Notes: generated by a model from the sequence alone, not told the origin. A DNA stretch of 56,525 bases from Geodermatophilus sp. TF02-6 (GCF_003319115.1 NZ_QOHF01000025.1:1-56525); one strand, 5' to 3'. Shown: positions 46,602 to 56,398, counted from the first letter of the stretch. Translations and numbers: made by a program.

Positions 46602-47932
46602 GACACCGATGGTCCCCCAGTCGGAGCGCCCGGTGCCACGTGACCCTGGGTACGCACGTAGGAGGCCAGCGGCGCGACGACGGCGAGCAGGCCCACCCCG
46701 CCGACGAGGGCGACCACGACCCCCGGGCGGAGGCCCTCGGCGAGCAGGCCGGCGAGGAGCACCCCGACGCCCTGGACGGCGTAGAGCCCGCTGACCGCCA
46801 CCCCGAACGCGCGGCCGCGGTAGGCCGCCGGCACCGTCTGCACGAACGCGACGTTGAGCGGGATCGTCCAGGCCGCGCCCAGGCCGGCGACGAACACCAG
46901 GACCAGGACCAGGACGTAGGCACCGCGCCCGGGTCCGCCCACCGCGGTGACCAGCCCGGCCGTCAGGACCGGTGCCAGCGACAGGACCACCAGGGCCGGC
47001 ACCAGGCGTTCCCGGCGCGCCTGGGTGAGCACGCGGGCCAGCACCAACCCGCCCAGGGTGACCCCCAGGGGGTTGGCCGCCAGGAACAGCCCCACCTGGG
47101 TCGAGCCCTCGCCGAGGTCCTCGACGACCAGCGGCGCGGCGATCCCCTCGGCGGCGTTGGCGAAGAGGGTGCCCACCCAGGTGAGGGCGATGATCGCCCG
47201 CAGCCGCGGCGTGCGGGCGATCAGCCGCAGCCCCTCGCCGGCGTCCCGCCACACCGAGCGCGGCCCGCCGTCCTCCTCGCCGTCGGACGGCGCCGGGCGG
47301 CGCTGCAGCCGCCCCCACAGCCATCCCGCCGAGACGGCGAAGGTGGCCGCGTCCAGCAGCAGCACCGTCGACGGTTCGAGCACGGCCACCAGCGCCCCGG
47401 CGAGCGCGAAGCCGACCACCTGGGCCACCTGCGAGCCGACGTTGGTCAGCGAGGTGGCCACGGCGTAGCGGTCGCCGTCGAGGACGTCGGCCATGAGCGC
47501 GGAGCGGGCCGACTCGAACGGCGGTGCGCACAGCGAGACCACCAGCAGCAGGGCCAGCAGCGCCGGCAGCGGCGTCCCCGGGACCGCCATCCCCGTCACC
47601 AGCAGCGCGCGGGCGACGTCGGTGGCGATGAGGACGCGGTGCCGCGGGAACCGGTCGGCCAGCGTCGACAGCAGCGGCCCACCCAGCAGCCAGGGCAGGT
47701 AGCTGATCGCGAAGGTGACCGCCGACAGCAGTGGGGAGGAGGTGCGCTGGTAGACCAGCACGGTCAGGGCGACGCGGGCCAGCTCGTCGCCGATCGTGGA
47801 GAGCAGGTAGGTGGCGAACAGCGGCCGGAACTCCCGGACGGCGAAGACCTCGCCGAAGGTCGCCGGCCGGGTGGGTGGGTCGGGGGTCTCGGCGCCGGCC
47901 GGGCTGCGACCCGCCGACGCCCCGCCGCTCAG
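46598..47932 (-). CDS. MFS transporter, probably starting at CTG
   Basis: Twelve hydrophobic helices. From the first GTG in frame (47761) the protein would be 387 residues and lack its first helix. Upstream the frame stays open and encodes the missing part: [35 protein letters not shown], a typical MFS start. The only start-like codon that overlaps the preceding gene is CTG at 47930-47932, in CTGA with the stop of the mscS remnant, giving 444 residues. Family members of this sort export drugs or small molecules; the substrate is unknown. Its stop overlaps the globin start. Confidence 0.85.
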   Translation of the reverse strand: MSGGASAGRSPAGAETPDPPTRPATFGEVFAVREFRPLFATYLLSTIGDELARVALTVLVYQRTSSPLLSAVTFAISYLPWLLGGPLLSTLADRFPRHRVLIATDVARALLVTGMAVPGTPLPALLALLLVVSLCAPPFESARSALMADVLDGDRYAVATSLTNVGSQVAQVVGFALAGALVAVLEPSTVLLLDAATFAVSAGWLWGRLQRRPAPSDGEEDGGPRSVWRDAGEGLRLIARTPRLRAIIALTWVGTLFANAAEGIAAPLVVEDLGEGSTQVGLFLAANPLGVTLGGLVLARVLTQARRERLVPALVVLSLAPVLTAGLVTAVGGPGRGAYVLVLVLVFVAGLGAAWTIPLNVAFVQTVPAAYRGRAFGVAVSGLYAVQGVGVLLAGLLAEGLRPGVVVALVGGVGLLAVVAPLASYVRTQGHVAPGAPTGGPSVS

Positions 47933-48183
47933 CGGACCCCCGCCGCGGCGCCCGCCACCGGGCCCAGCAGCGGCAGCGGGGTGCGGACGCCCTCGACGGC
48001 GAAGCGCTCCTTGACGATCAGCAGGATCCGCGCCGGCGTGGCGATCAGCGCCCGGGCGTTCTCGGCCGGCCAGTTCGTGCCCGACCAGTCGTAGACCTGC
48101 TGGCAGAGCCAGTAGTCGGCGCAGTCGGGGACGGAGCCGGTCGGGTCGCCGTCGGCCGCGAGCACGGACGGTGATGCGCTCAT
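47929..48183 (-). pseudogene. MscS-type channel gene with large internal deletion
   Basis: 84 residues. The first half ([33 protein letters not shown]) resembles the N-terminus and start of the first membrane helix of actinobacterial small mechanosensitive channels. It then continues in frame with [15 protein letters not shown], which resembles the last part of such channels (KxRFxxEGIxIPFP). The pore helix and most of the beta and alpha/beta domains are absent. It may survive because the MFS gene is translationally coupled to its stop. Confidence 0.5.
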
Positions 48184-48241
48184 CACGGGAATACTGTCAG
48201 GTCGGCGGCGCCGCCGGGACCACCACCGGCTGCCGCGCCGG

Positions 48242-50344
48242 TCACGGCCCGGGTGGGGACCCGGCTCGGCCGGTCAGCCCGGTGTGCGCGGCGAGGAACG
48301 CCAGCTGGTCGGCGGCCAGGCCGACGGTCCGGCTGACCGCCCGCGCGCCGTGGCCCACCTCGGTCTCCCGGCGCAGCAGCACCGGCGCCGGGGCGCTCGT
48401 GGCGTGCTGCAGCGCCGCGGCCAGCTTGCGGGCGTGCAGCGGGTCCACGCGGGTGTCGGACTCGAAGGTGGTGAACAGCGCCGCCGGGTAGGCCGTGCCC
48501 GGGGCGACCCGGTGGTAGGGCGAGTAGCCCAGCAGCCAGCCGAGCTCGACCGGGTCCTCGGCGGTGCCGTACTCGTCGTTCCACGTCCGGCCCAGGCCGA
48601 ACCGCTCGTAGCGGACCATGTCCAGCAGCGGCGCGGAGCAGACGACGGCGGCGGCGAGGTCGGGCCGCTGGGTGAGCGTCGCCCCGACCAGCAGCCCGCC
48701 GTTGGAGCCGCCCATCACCGCCAGCTGCTCGTGCGTCGTCCAGCCCTCGGCGACCAGGTGCTCACCGGCCGCGGCGAAGTCGTCGAAGACGTTCTGCTTG
48801 CGCTCGCGCATGCCGGCGCGGTGCCACTCCTCGCCGTGCTCGGAGCCGCCGCGCAGGTTGGCCACCGCCCACACCCCGCCGGCCTCGACCCAGGCCAGCG
48901 CCTGCGCCGAGTAGGCCGGGGTGAGGGCCACGTTGAACCCGCCGTAGCCGTAGAGCACCGTCGGCCGCGGCCGGTCGGGGGTGCCGGCCCGCGACAGGAC
49001 GAACAGGTGCACCGGCGTCCCGTCGGCGGAGGTGGCGTGCGTCTCGACGACGCGCACCTCCGGGACCGCACCGGCCACCGGTGCCCGCTCCTCGTCGATC
49101 AGGGACGCCGGGTCGGTGGCGTCCCAGCGCAGCACCGAGGGCGGGGTCGAGTAGTCGGTGAAGCCGACCCACGCCGTCGTCCCGCCCTCCGGCGGCGCGC
49201 TCACCCCGGAGACGCTGCCGGGTCGCAGCGCGCTCACCTCGGCCACGCGCCCGGAACCGTCGCCGGCCCACAGCGACAGCCGGTCGGTGGCGTCGACGGA
49301 GTGGACGGCCAGCACCTGGATCCCGCCGTCGGCGCCGTCGACCAGGGCGACGTCGGTCAGCACGCCGTCCTCCTGCTGGCCGACGACGTCGAGCCACCGC
49401 TGCGGCGCCCACGTCGCCGGGTCGGCCGGGTCGGCGACGGCCAGCCGCCAGCGGGGGGTGCCGCGGTCGCTCATCAGCCACAGCCGCCCGTCGCGGGCCA
49501 CCCAGGCCGCGGTCTGCGCGTCGACGCCGACCTGCAGCTCGCGGAGCGCGCCGTCCCCGGCGAGGTCGGCCAGCCAGACGTCGTCGCGCGGGGCGGTGCC
49601 GACCGAGGCCGAGACGACCAGCCAGCGGCCGTCGCGGCTGGTGCGGACGCCGAAGTAGGTGGCCGGGTCGCTGTCCTCGCCGTACACGAGCGTGTCGCCG
49701 TCGGGGTCGGTGCCGACGCGGTGGCGCCAGACCCGCCGGTGGAACTGCTCCTCGCCGGCGGGCACCCGCTCGGGGGCCAGCCGGCGGACGTAGAACAGCT
49801 CCTCGCCGCCCGGGAGCCAGGCGACGGGGGAGTAGCGGCAGCGGTCGACCGGCCCGTCGAGCGGCTCGCCGGTGGCGACGTCGAGCACGTACAGCCGCGA
49901 CTCCTCGTCGCCCCCGGTGGAGAGCTGGTAGGCCAGCCGGTCACCCTCCCAGGACGGCGACCACGCGTCGAGGGTCGTGGTGCCCGACGGGTCGATGGCG
50001 ATCGGGTCGACCAGCACGCGGGTGCTGCCGTCGGGCTCGCGCACCCGCAGGACGGCGTGCTCCTGGCCCGGGTCGCGGCGGGTGGAGAAGGCCCGGCCCG
50101 CCCGCACCACCGGGACGCCGACCGCGCCGGCGTGCACCAGCTCCGCCAGCCGCGCGGCGAACCGCTCCCGCAGCGGGAGGGCGGCCAGCGCCTCCGCGGT
50201 CAGGGCGTCCTGGGCCCGGGTCCACGCGACGGTGCGGGGGTCGGCGGGGTCCTCCAGCCAGCGGTACGGGTCGGCGACGGGGTGACCGTGCAGGTGCTCG
50301 ACCAGGTCGAGCCGGGGGGCCTCGGGGTAGCGCACGCGGCCCAC
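48242..50344 (-). CDS. Prolyl oligopeptidase family serine peptidase
   Basis: 700 residues, normal for S9A. An N-terminal segment with [19 protein letters not shown] leads into a seven-bladed propeller and a C-terminal alpha/beta hydrolase domain. The catalytic Ser is in [12 protein letters not shown], the Asp in [13 protein letters not shown] and the His in [11 protein letters not shown]. It cleaves short proline-containing peptides in the cytoplasm; no signal sequence is visible. GTG 50344; another GTG six residues downstream is possible. Confidence 0.96.
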   Translation of the reverse strand: MGRVRYPEAPRLDLVEHLHGHPVADPYRWLEDPADPRTVAWTRAQDALTAEALAALPLRERFAARLAELVHAGAVGVPVVRAGRAFSTRRDPGQEHAVLRVREPDGSTRVLVDPIAIDPSGTTTLDAWSPSWEGDRLAYQLSTGGDEESRLYVLDVATGEPLDGPVDRCRYSPVAWLPGGEELFYVRRLAPERVPAGEEQFHRRVWRHRVGTDPDGDTLVYGEDSDPATYFGVRTSRDGRWLVVSASVGTAPRDDVWLADLAGDGALRELQVGVDAQTAAWVARDGRLWLMSDRGTPRWRLAVADPADPATWAPQRWLDVVGQQEDGVLTDVALVDGADGGIQVLAVHSVDATDRLSLWAGDGSGRVAEVSALRPGSVSGVSAPPEGGTTAWVGFTDYSTPPSVLRWDATDPASLIDEERAPVAGAVPEVRVVETHATSADGTPVHLFVLSRAGTPDRPRPTVLYGYGGFNVALTPAYSAQALAWVEAGGVWAVANLRGGSEHGEEWHRAGMRERKQNVFDDFAAAGEHLVAEGWTTHEQLAVMGGSNGGLLVGATLTQRPDLAAAVVCSAPLLDMVRYERFGLGRTWNDEYGTAEDPVELGWLLGYSPYHRVAPGTAYPAALFTTFESDTRVDPLHARKLAAALQHATSAPAPVLLRRETEVGHGARAVSRTVGLAADQLAFLAAHTGLTGRAGSPPGP

Positions 50345-50472
50345 GGTAGTGACGCCGGCCGTCGTCCTCCGGCCCGTCCCGGGAGCGCCGGAGCGCCGTC
50401 GCAGGTCAGAATGGGGGCGCCCACGGGTCGCACTGCACCCGGCGCGCGGCCGAGGGCGCTCGGAGGTGCCCC

Positions 50473-51078
50473 GTGCCGCGTCCCGCGTCCGGGTCGTCCG
50501 CAGGCCAGCCAGGTCCGCGGCGCGACCCCTCTCCCCATCCGCTGACGCCTGCCCCTGCGCGGGGGACCACGTCGGCGACCCTGCTGCTCAACGCGACGTA
50601 CGAGCCGCTGTGCGTGGTGTCCAGCCGCCGCGCCATCGTGCTCGTGCTGGCCGACAAGGCGGTCTCGGTCGACAGCGCGCCGGAGGAGGTGCACTCGGAG
50701 TCGGTGATCCTGCCGGTGCCGGTGGTGGTGCGCCTGACCCGCTACGTGCGGGTGCCCTACCCGGCGCAGGTGCCGCTGTCGCGGCGCGCGGTGTTCCACC
50801 GGGACGGCTCGACCTGCGTGTACTGCGGCGGCTCGGCGACCAGCATCGACCACGTCGTCCCGCGCAGCCGCGGCGGCACCCACACCTGGGACAACGTGGT
50901 GGCGGCCTGCCGGCGGTGCAACCACACCAAGGCCGACCGGTCGCTGGCCGAGCTGGGTTGGAAGCTGCCGCACCCGCCGCGCACCCCCAGCGGGGCCGCG
51001 TGGCGGCTGCTGGGCGCCCGCACCGTCGACCCGCGCTGGCGGGAGTGGCTGGGCATGCCGGAGAGCGTCAGCGCCTGA
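50473..51078 (+). CDS. HNH endonuclease
   Basis: 201 residues. The HNH fold is in the second half: STCVYCGGSATSIDHVVPRS, RGGTHTWDNVVAACRRCNHT. It has two CxxC zinc knuckles and the catalytic DHVVP His. The N-terminal part SATLLLNATYEPLCVVSSRR is typical of the stand-alone HNH proteins common in actinobacteria. The true start may lie near residue 30, where this conserved part begins; the first 30 residues are Pro/Arg-rich. The biological role is unknown; it is not tied to a visible restriction or mobile system. A hairpin repeat follows the stop. Confidence 0.9.
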   Translation: MPRPASGSSAGQPGPRRDPSPHPLTPAPARGTTSATLLLNATYEPLCVVSSRRAIVLVLADKAVSVDSAPEEVHSESVILPVPVVVRLTRYVRVPYPAQVPLSRRAVFHRDGSTCVYCGGSATSIDHVVPRSRGGTHTWDNVVAACRRCNHTKADRSLAELGWKLPHPPRTPSGAAWRLLGARTVDPRWREWLGMPESVSA

Positions 51079-51082
51079 CGAA

Positions 51083-51136
51083 GGACCCCGTCCTGCCCAT
51101 CCCTCGCAAGCTCGGGGCGGGGCCCTGGACGGGGCC
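51083..51136 (+). repeat. GGACCC-hairpin repeat at the HNH gene 3' end
   Basis: GGACCCCGTCC (51083-51093) pairs with GGACGGGGCC (51127-51136) with one bulged A. It begins four bases after the stop, in the same TGACGAAGGACCC context as behind ettA. The loop contains CTCGCAAGCTCGGGGCGG, the common inner segment of the family. Confidence 0.85.
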
Positions 51137-51466
51137 GGCCACGCGGGCATGGCGCGGGTACCGGGACGCGGCCCGGACACGACTCCCTCGGCGTTGTCGA
51201 CCCTCGTCATGGTCCGCTGCGTGATGGCGAGATGACCCGGTGGTGGGTCGCTGTTTGGTGAGCACCTGACGTCAGCTTGACCATCTGCGCGTCCGTCGTT
51301 GGGCAGGAGCTGCCAGGTCTGGCGGACGTCCGGGTCACACCTTGGTCACACCTGGTCGCAGGTGACCCACGTTGCGTGTCGAGTACTCAGATGAGCTGAG
51401 CGGTGACTGTACGTTCCGCGCAGACGGCGCCGTCGGGGCGCTGCGGTCACCGGAAGGTGTCTCCCC
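51137..51466. promoter_or_regulatory. Intergenic region upstream of the surface protein gene
   Basis: No gene is seen in these 330 bases. At 51331-51370 GGTCACACCT is repeated directly (GGTCACACCTTGGTCACACC) and followed by AGGTGACC, an inverted partner. Together they form a possible binding site for a regulator. Promoter elements could not be assigned with confidence. AAGGTG precedes the ATG at 51467. Confidence 0.4.
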
Positions 51467-52645
51467 ATGCCCACCCCCACCCCGTTCCGCCGGCCGCAGG
51501 TGCAGCGCCTCGGCCTCGTCGGCATCGGTGCCGCCGTCCTCCTCGTCGGCATCGCGTCCTCCGCCGGTGCCGCGACCGGCGTCAGCATCCCGCTCGAGCC
51601 GACCGCGGTGGTGCTGAGCGCCGTGCCGGTCGACAGCCTCGGCTCCATGGACCCCATGGCCGACCCGACCTCGACCGTCTACGAGCCGACGCCGGTCCAG
51701 TACGGCGGCACGATCACCGTGGACATCCCCGCGGAGCTCGACGACTCCGCCGTCGGCGCCGAGCTGGTCTTCGACGACAACGGCGACGGCATCCCCGAGG
51801 CGACGTACTCCTCCAGCTTCACGCCGGCCAACCCCAATTTCCTGGTCGTGGCCGGCCAGGGCACCGGGAGCATCACGGTCACCCTGCCGGCCGACGACCC
51901 GATCGCCGGGGACGCCGCCACCCTGACACTCGAACCGCTCCCCTCGACCCTCAGCCCGGCGTTCACCTCCTACGACCAGGTGGTCTACGAGCTCGGGTTC
52001 GACGCCTCCGCACCCGCCGCCCAGACCGTGCAGCCCCAGCTGGTCGCCTTGTCGCAGGTGCCCTGTGACGTCTACTCCGGCACGCGGTGCCCCTTCCCGA
52101 CCCCGGTCACGGCCGGCTCGACCGTCACGCTCGACCTGACCGACGGCTCGGTGCTCCGGGAGCTCGGCATCACCGACCTCACCGACGTGCAGGTCGGCCT
52201 GCAGCAGCTCGACGCGGACGGCCTCCCCACCGGTGCCGCGCCGGTGGAGCTCGCGGTCCAGGTCGACGGCGAGACGGCGAGCTTCGTGCTCCCGGCCGGC
52301 ACGGCGGCCGGTTCCTACGGCCTCGTCGTCGTGCAGCAGACCCCGTCGGGCGGCATCTCGGTGTTCAGCGTCGAGCTCACCGTCGTCGCCGAGGAATCGC
52401 CGGCCGTCGTCCCGCCGGCCGTCCCGCCGACCGCGGCGCCGCCTGCCGCGACGACCACCCAGCCCGTGGTGGTCAACGCCGGGCTGCGCTCGAACACCGG
52501 CGTCGAGGTCGTCGAGACCGGCTCCACCGGGACCGTCACGGTCGCCACGGGTGCCGGCCTGCTGCTCCTCGCCGGCCTGGGCGGGGCCGCCGTCGTCCGC
52601 ACCCGGCGCCGTCCGGCGACCGAGGGCGGCACGTGCGCCGACTGA
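51467..52645 (+). CDS. Secreted surface protein with sortase-type C-terminus
   Basis: 392 residues. A signal peptide (GLVGIGAAVLLVGIASSAGA, cut near AGAATG) is followed by two or three beta-rich domains and a Pro/Ala/Thr linker (about 305-335). The C-terminus has VVETG, a hydrophobic segment (VATGAGLLLLAGLGGAAVV) and RTRRRP, the layout of a cell-wall sorting signal. VVETG stands where LPxTG would be. Its last 13 bases overlap the sortase gene, so the sortase probably anchors this protein. Two cysteines (VPCDVYSGTRCPF) may form a disulfide. Confidence 0.8.
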   Translation: MPTPTPFRRPQVQRLGLVGIGAAVLLVGIASSAGAATGVSIPLEPTAVVLSAVPVDSLGSMDPMADPTSTVYEPTPVQYGGTITVDIPAELDDSAVGAELVFDDNGDGIPEATYSSSFTPANPNFLVVAGQGTGSITVTLPADDPIAGDAATLTLEPLPSTLSPAFTSYDQVVYELGFDASAPAAQTVQPQLVALSQVPCDVYSGTRCPFPTPVTAGSTVTLDLTDGSVLRELGITDLTDVQVGLQQLDADGLPTGAAPVELAVQVDGETASFVLPAGTAAGSYGLVVVQQTPSGGISVFSVELTVVAEESPAVVPPAVPPTAAPPAATTTQPVVVNAGLRSNTGVEVVETGSTGTVTVATGAGLLLLAGLGGAAVVRTRRRPATEGGTCAD

Positions 52646-53307
52646 CCGGGCCGGGCCGGCGCACCGCCGCCGCGGCGGCGATCGCCGCCCTCGGACTCGC
52701 CGGCGGCACGCTGCTGGCGGTCGGGTCGTCCGACGACGCGCGGCCGGCCGCGGCCACCGGGTCCTCCGACCCGGTGGCCGCGGCTCCCGCCGCCCCGGTG
52801 GACGAGCCGCCGCAGCCCACGCTGCCGGCCGAGGGGACCGTGCTGCCGACCCCCTCGTCGGACGTCCACGTGACCATCCCGGCGGTGGGCCTCGACCTGC
52901 CGGTGCTGCCGCTGACCCCGCAGCACGGGGTGATCAACCCGCCGACCCTGACCGCCGCCTACTGGATCGAGCCCTACGGCGACCCGGTCGGCTCGGCGGG
53001 GCAGGCCGACAACACCCTCTACATCGCGGCCCACTCGACCGGCACCGGGGAGTACGGGTTCGACCCGCTGATGGCGTCCGACGGACAGGGCAGCAGCCTC
53101 GACCCGGGCGACGTCGTCGAGGTGAGCACCCCGCGGGGCACGGTCGACTACACCGTCGAGCGCACCGAGCGCTACGGGAAAGGCGAGCTGCCCGACGCGG
53201 CCGAGGTGTGGCAGGCCTCGCCCGGGCGGCTGGTCCTCCTCACCTGCTTCCAGCGCGGCGGCGGGCGGGCCTCGACCGAGAACCTGGTCGTCTTCGCCCA
53301 GTCCTGA
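52633..53307 (+). CDS. Class F-like sortase
   Basis: 224 residues. One N-terminal membrane helix (AAAAAIAALGLAGGTLLAVG) and a Pro-rich stalk lead to a sortase barrel. The catalytic His is in LYIAAHSTGTG and the Cys in LVLLTCFQRGGGR; the Arg probably lies in GGRASTENLVV. The short barrel is typical of class F enzymes of actinobacteria. It attaches secreted proteins to the cell wall. GTG 52633 lies within the end of the surface protein gene, its likely substrate. Confidence 0.88.
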   Translation: MRRLTGPGRRTAAAAAIAALGLAGGTLLAVGSSDDARPAAATGSSDPVAAAPAAPVDEPPQPTLPAEGTVLPTPSSDVHVTIPAVGLDLPVLPLTPQHGVINPPTLTAAYWIEPYGDPVGSAGQADNTLYIAAHSTGTGEYGFDPLMASDGQGSSLDPGDVVEVSTPRGTVDYTVERTERYGKGELPDAAEVWQASPGRLVLLTCFQRGGGRASTENLVVFAQS

Positions 53308-53317
53308 CCCCGGGAGC

Positions 53318-53373
53318 GGCCCTCGTGCAGGGCCCCGCCGCGAGCTCGCGAGTGGTGGGGGGCACGAGGGTCC
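53318..53373 (-). repeat. GGACCC-hairpin repeat between sortase and kynU
   Basis: On the minus strand GGACCCTCGTGC pairs with GCACGAGGGCC (plus 53318-53328 with 53362-53373), one A bulged. It begins four bases behind the kynU stop, and the other end lies ten bases behind the sortase stop, so it can serve both converging genes. The stem sequence is unlike the other copies, on both arms. Confidence 0.85.
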
Positions 53374-53377
53374 TTCT

Positions 53378-54634
53378 TCAGGTCACCCGGGAGCGCTCGG
53401 TGGGGTAGGCCTCGTGGGCGCCGGTGGCCAGCACCTCGCGGATGCAGTCCATGGCGTCCCACACGTCGACGAAGCGGGTGTAGAGCGGCGCCGGGCCCAG
53501 CCGCACGCGGTCCGGCGTCCGGAAGTCCGGGACGACGCTGCGGTCGACCAGGGCCTGGGTGAGCTGCCAGGCCCGCGGGTGGGCGAGGGTGACGTGCGAG
53601 CCGCGGCGGGCGGGGTCGCGCGGGGAGGCCAGCGCCACCCCGTGCGGGGCGAGCCAGGTGTCGGCGAGGGCGACGACGAGCTCGCCCAGCGCCCGGCCCT
53701 TGGCGGCCAGCCGGTCCACCCCGGCCTCGGCCACGATCCGGGCGCCCACCTCGACCGCGGCCATGGCCAGCACCGGCGGCGTCCCGACGCCGAACCGCTC
53801 GATCCCCGGCGCCGGGTCGTAGGCCGGGCCCATGGCGAACTGGTCGCGCTGGCCGAACCAGCCCCAGATCGGCTGGCGCAGCTGGTCCTGCAGCTCGCGG
53901 CGCACGTAGAGAAAGGCCGGGGCACCCGGCCCGCCGTTCAGGTACTTGTAGGTGCAGCCGACGGCGAGGTCGGCGCCGGCCGCGGCCAGCTCCACCGGCA
54001 CGGCGCCGGCGGCGTGCGAGAGGTCCCACAGCACCAGCGCGCCGACCTCCCGCGCGGCCGCGGTGACGGCGGCGACGTCGACGAGCGCGCCGGACCGGTA
54101 GGCCACGGCGGAGAGGACGACGACGGCGACCCGCTCGTCGAGCGCCGCGGCCAGCACCGCCGGGTCGAGCCCCTCGTCGACGTGGGCCGGCACCTCCCGC
54201 ACGGTCATGCCCCGGGCCTGCGCCACGCCGGCCACGACGTAGCGGTCGGTGGGGAAGTCGTCGGCGCAGCAGACCAGCACGTCGCGGCCCGGCCGAGCGT
54301 CGACGCCGGCGACCAGCAGCTTGTACAGGTCCACCGTGGTCGAGTCGCCGACCAGCACCTCGCCGGGGCGCGCGCCCAGGACGTCCTCGGCCAGCTGGTC
54401 GCCGAGCCGGGCGGCCGCGCCCACCCACGAGGACCACGAGCCGACCAGCCCGCGGGCCCACTCCTGCTCGACCACCCGGGTCAGCGCGGCCGGCGTCTCC
54501 CGGGGCATGCGGCCGAGCGAGTTGCCGTCCAGGTAGAGCAGCCCGTCCTCCCCGGCGCCGGCGAACCGGGCGCGGAAGCCGGCCAGCGGGTCGGCGGCGT
54601 CGAGGGACTCGGCATGGGCGCGTGACAGGTCCAC
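53378..54634 (-). CDS. kynU: Kynureninase
   Basis: 418 residues, normal for the family. It is a PLP enzyme that splits kynurenine to anthranilate and alanine in tryptophan breakdown. YLDGNSLGRMPRETPAAL is the typical N-terminal motif; WDLSHAAGAVPVEL binds PLP; the lysine is in CTYKYLNGGPGAPAF. The C-terminal RLGPAPLYTRFVDVWDAMD fits the family. Tryptophan dioxygenase and formamidase genes are not in the window. GTG 54634 is chosen because the conserved sequence begins there. Confidence 0.95.
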   Translation of the reverse strand: MDLSRAHAESLDAADPLAGFRARFAGAGEDGLLYLDGNSLGRMPRETPAALTRVVEQEWARGLVGSWSSWVGAAARLGDQLAEDVLGARPGEVLVGDSTTVDLYKLLVAGVDARPGRDVLVCCADDFPTDRYVVAGVAQARGMTVREVPAHVDEGLDPAVLAAALDERVAVVVLSAVAYRSGALVDVAAVTAAAREVGALVLWDLSHAAGAVPVELAAAGADLAVGCTYKYLNGGPGAPAFLYVRRELQDQLRQPIWGWFGQRDQFAMGPAYDPAPGIERFGVGTPPVLAMAAVEVGARIVAEAGVDRLAAKGRALGELVVALADTWLAPHGVALASPRDPARRGSHVTLAHPRAWQLTQALVDRSVVPDFRTPDRVRLGPAPLYTRFVDVWDAMDCIREVLATGAHEAYPTERSRVT

Positions 54635-54812
54635 GGGGACTGTGTACCGCTGCGGACGCCGGCGACGGTGGGTGACCACGCCTCGGGCGCTCTCCCCGGT
54701 CGGGTGGTCAGGGCAACGAATCCGGAACGCGGAGGTGTGTCTCTGGCCGGGTCGATCATCCTGTGGCAACAGCAAGTAGTTGACTGCGCGCTCTCTGTAA
54801 AGGAGGTCACGG

Positions 54813-56312
54813 GTGCGCGTGGTTCAGCGGTCCCTGGGAGTCGTGTTCCTGGCCATGGCGGTCGGTGTGTCGATGGAGGGCGCCTTCGTGGTCGCCGCCG
54901 ACCCCGCGGCCGCCGCGCCGGCCGGGATCGGGGAGCCGAACCGGGTCGCCGAGCAGGCTGCTGAACCGGTCCCGGTGTCGGACGAGGGGGACGCCGAGCC
55001 GCCGGCCGGCCTGCCGACGGAGCTGCTCGACGATCCGGCGTTCACCGCGGACAGCCCGCCGGACAGCGGCCTGGCTGATCTGTCGGCGCCTCCGCCGGTG
55101 GGTGACCTCTCCGGGGCCTCGGGCCCGGAGACGGGGTACGACCAGACGCTGGCGTAGGCGCAGGCCTCGGGCCAGCCGGCGGAGCTGACCTCGGAGACGA
55201 CGGAGACGACGATCTCCCGGTCCGGCCCGACGGCGCCGTGGAGGTGCAGTCCGCGGCCGGTCCGGTGCGGACCCCCGTCGACGGGGAGTGGGTCGACGTG
55301 GACACCACGCTCGAGCTGACCGACGACGGCGTGCGCCCGGTCGCGGTGCCCGGTGAGATCACCTTCTCCGCCGGCGGGGATGCGCCGATGGCGGTGCTCG
55401 GCGACGGTGAGGGCACCCAGATCACCCTGGCCTGGCCCGACGAGCTGCCCGCGCCGGAGCTGGCGGGGGCCACCGCGACCTACCGCGACGTGCTGGACGA
55501 CGTCGACCTGGTGCTGACGGCGACCCGGACCGGGTTCGAGCAGCACCTGGTGGTCAACTCCCGCCCCGATCGGGCCACGCTGGCCGCGCTGCGCGAGCTG
55601 GAGTTCCCGCTGACCTCCGACGGCGCGAGCGTCGAGGAGGGCGAGGGCGGCCAGCTGCAGGTCGTCGACGAGTCCGGGAATGTGGTGGGCAACGCCGCGG
55701 CGCCGCTGATGTGGGACGCGCGCACCGACCCGGCCACCGACGAGCCGGTCGCGGTCGACGAGATCGGGTTGGAGCTGGCCGAACCGTCGGAGGCCGGCAC
55801 GGACGCCACGCTGGTGCTCACCCCGCCGCAGGAGTTCCTGACCGATCCGACCACGGTCTACCCGGTCACCATCGACCCGACGCAAGCGCTGGGCCTCATC
55901 GGTAGCACCTTCGTGCAGAACAACGTCAACACCCCGCAGGCCGGACCCAGCGAGCTGCCCGTGGGCACGTGGAACGGCGGTGGCCAGGTCAACCGAGCTC
56001 TGCTGCAGTTCGACCTCGGCGCGGCGTTCGACAAGGTGGTGCAGTCGGCGACGCTGTCGCTGTGGCAGTTCCACTCCTACTCCTGCTCCCCGCGGTGAGT
56101 GGACATCCGCGACGCCGGCGACTTCCATCCCGGTACCGTCTCCTGGGGCAACCAGCCGTGGATCGGTGGCATCCTGGCCAACGCAAACACCGGCGCCGGG
56201 TACAGCTCGGCCTGTCCGGATGCCTGAGTGAACTTCGACCTCAGTGGCTGGGTTGCCCACTTCTCCGACGCCCGCAACATGAACCGTCCTGGGGCCGATG
56301 GAGGGTGGCGAT
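54813..56312 (+). pseudogene. Secreted DNRLRE/RHS-type protein gene, decayed
   Basis: An excellent ribosome site (AAAGGAGGT, 54799-54807) and GTG start a signal peptide (VVQRSLGVVFLAMAVGVSME). The frame meets TAG at 55155, then, after a one-frame shift near 55200, continues from 55238 as GPVRTPVDGEWVDVDTTLEL, YRDVLDDVDLVLTATRTGFE and QVNRALLQFDLGAAFDKVV. The last is the start of a DNRLRE domain, common at the N-terminus of large RHS/YD-repeat secreted proteins. Two further in-frame TGA codons follow (56096, 56225) with matching sequence beyond them. The rest is cut off by IS3-type sequence. Confidence 0.78.
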
Positions 56313-56398
56313 CAGGCCACCTCACGGCGTGAGGCGATGGAGCTAGCGTACTCCATTTCCTTCTCGATTGGTGGCATGTAGCCGATCGAGGAGTGGAG
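56312..56398 (-). mobile_element. IS3-type transposase, C-terminal remnant
   Basis: The 28 residues LHSSIGYMPPIEKEMEY and ASSIASRREVA before the stop resemble the end of IS3-family OrfB integrases (HSxxGYxxPxEFE). The sequence upstream in the same frame does not look like a transposase, so the element is truncated or frameshifted. It interrupts the decayed RHS-type gene. Confidence 0.65.

Noticed and set aside
55155..56227. Stop codon recoding (selenocysteine or read-through) in the RHS-type gene
   Set aside because: Different stops (TAG, TGA, TGA) plus a frameshift and an insertion sequence fit decay better than programmed read-through; no SECIS-like structure was seen.
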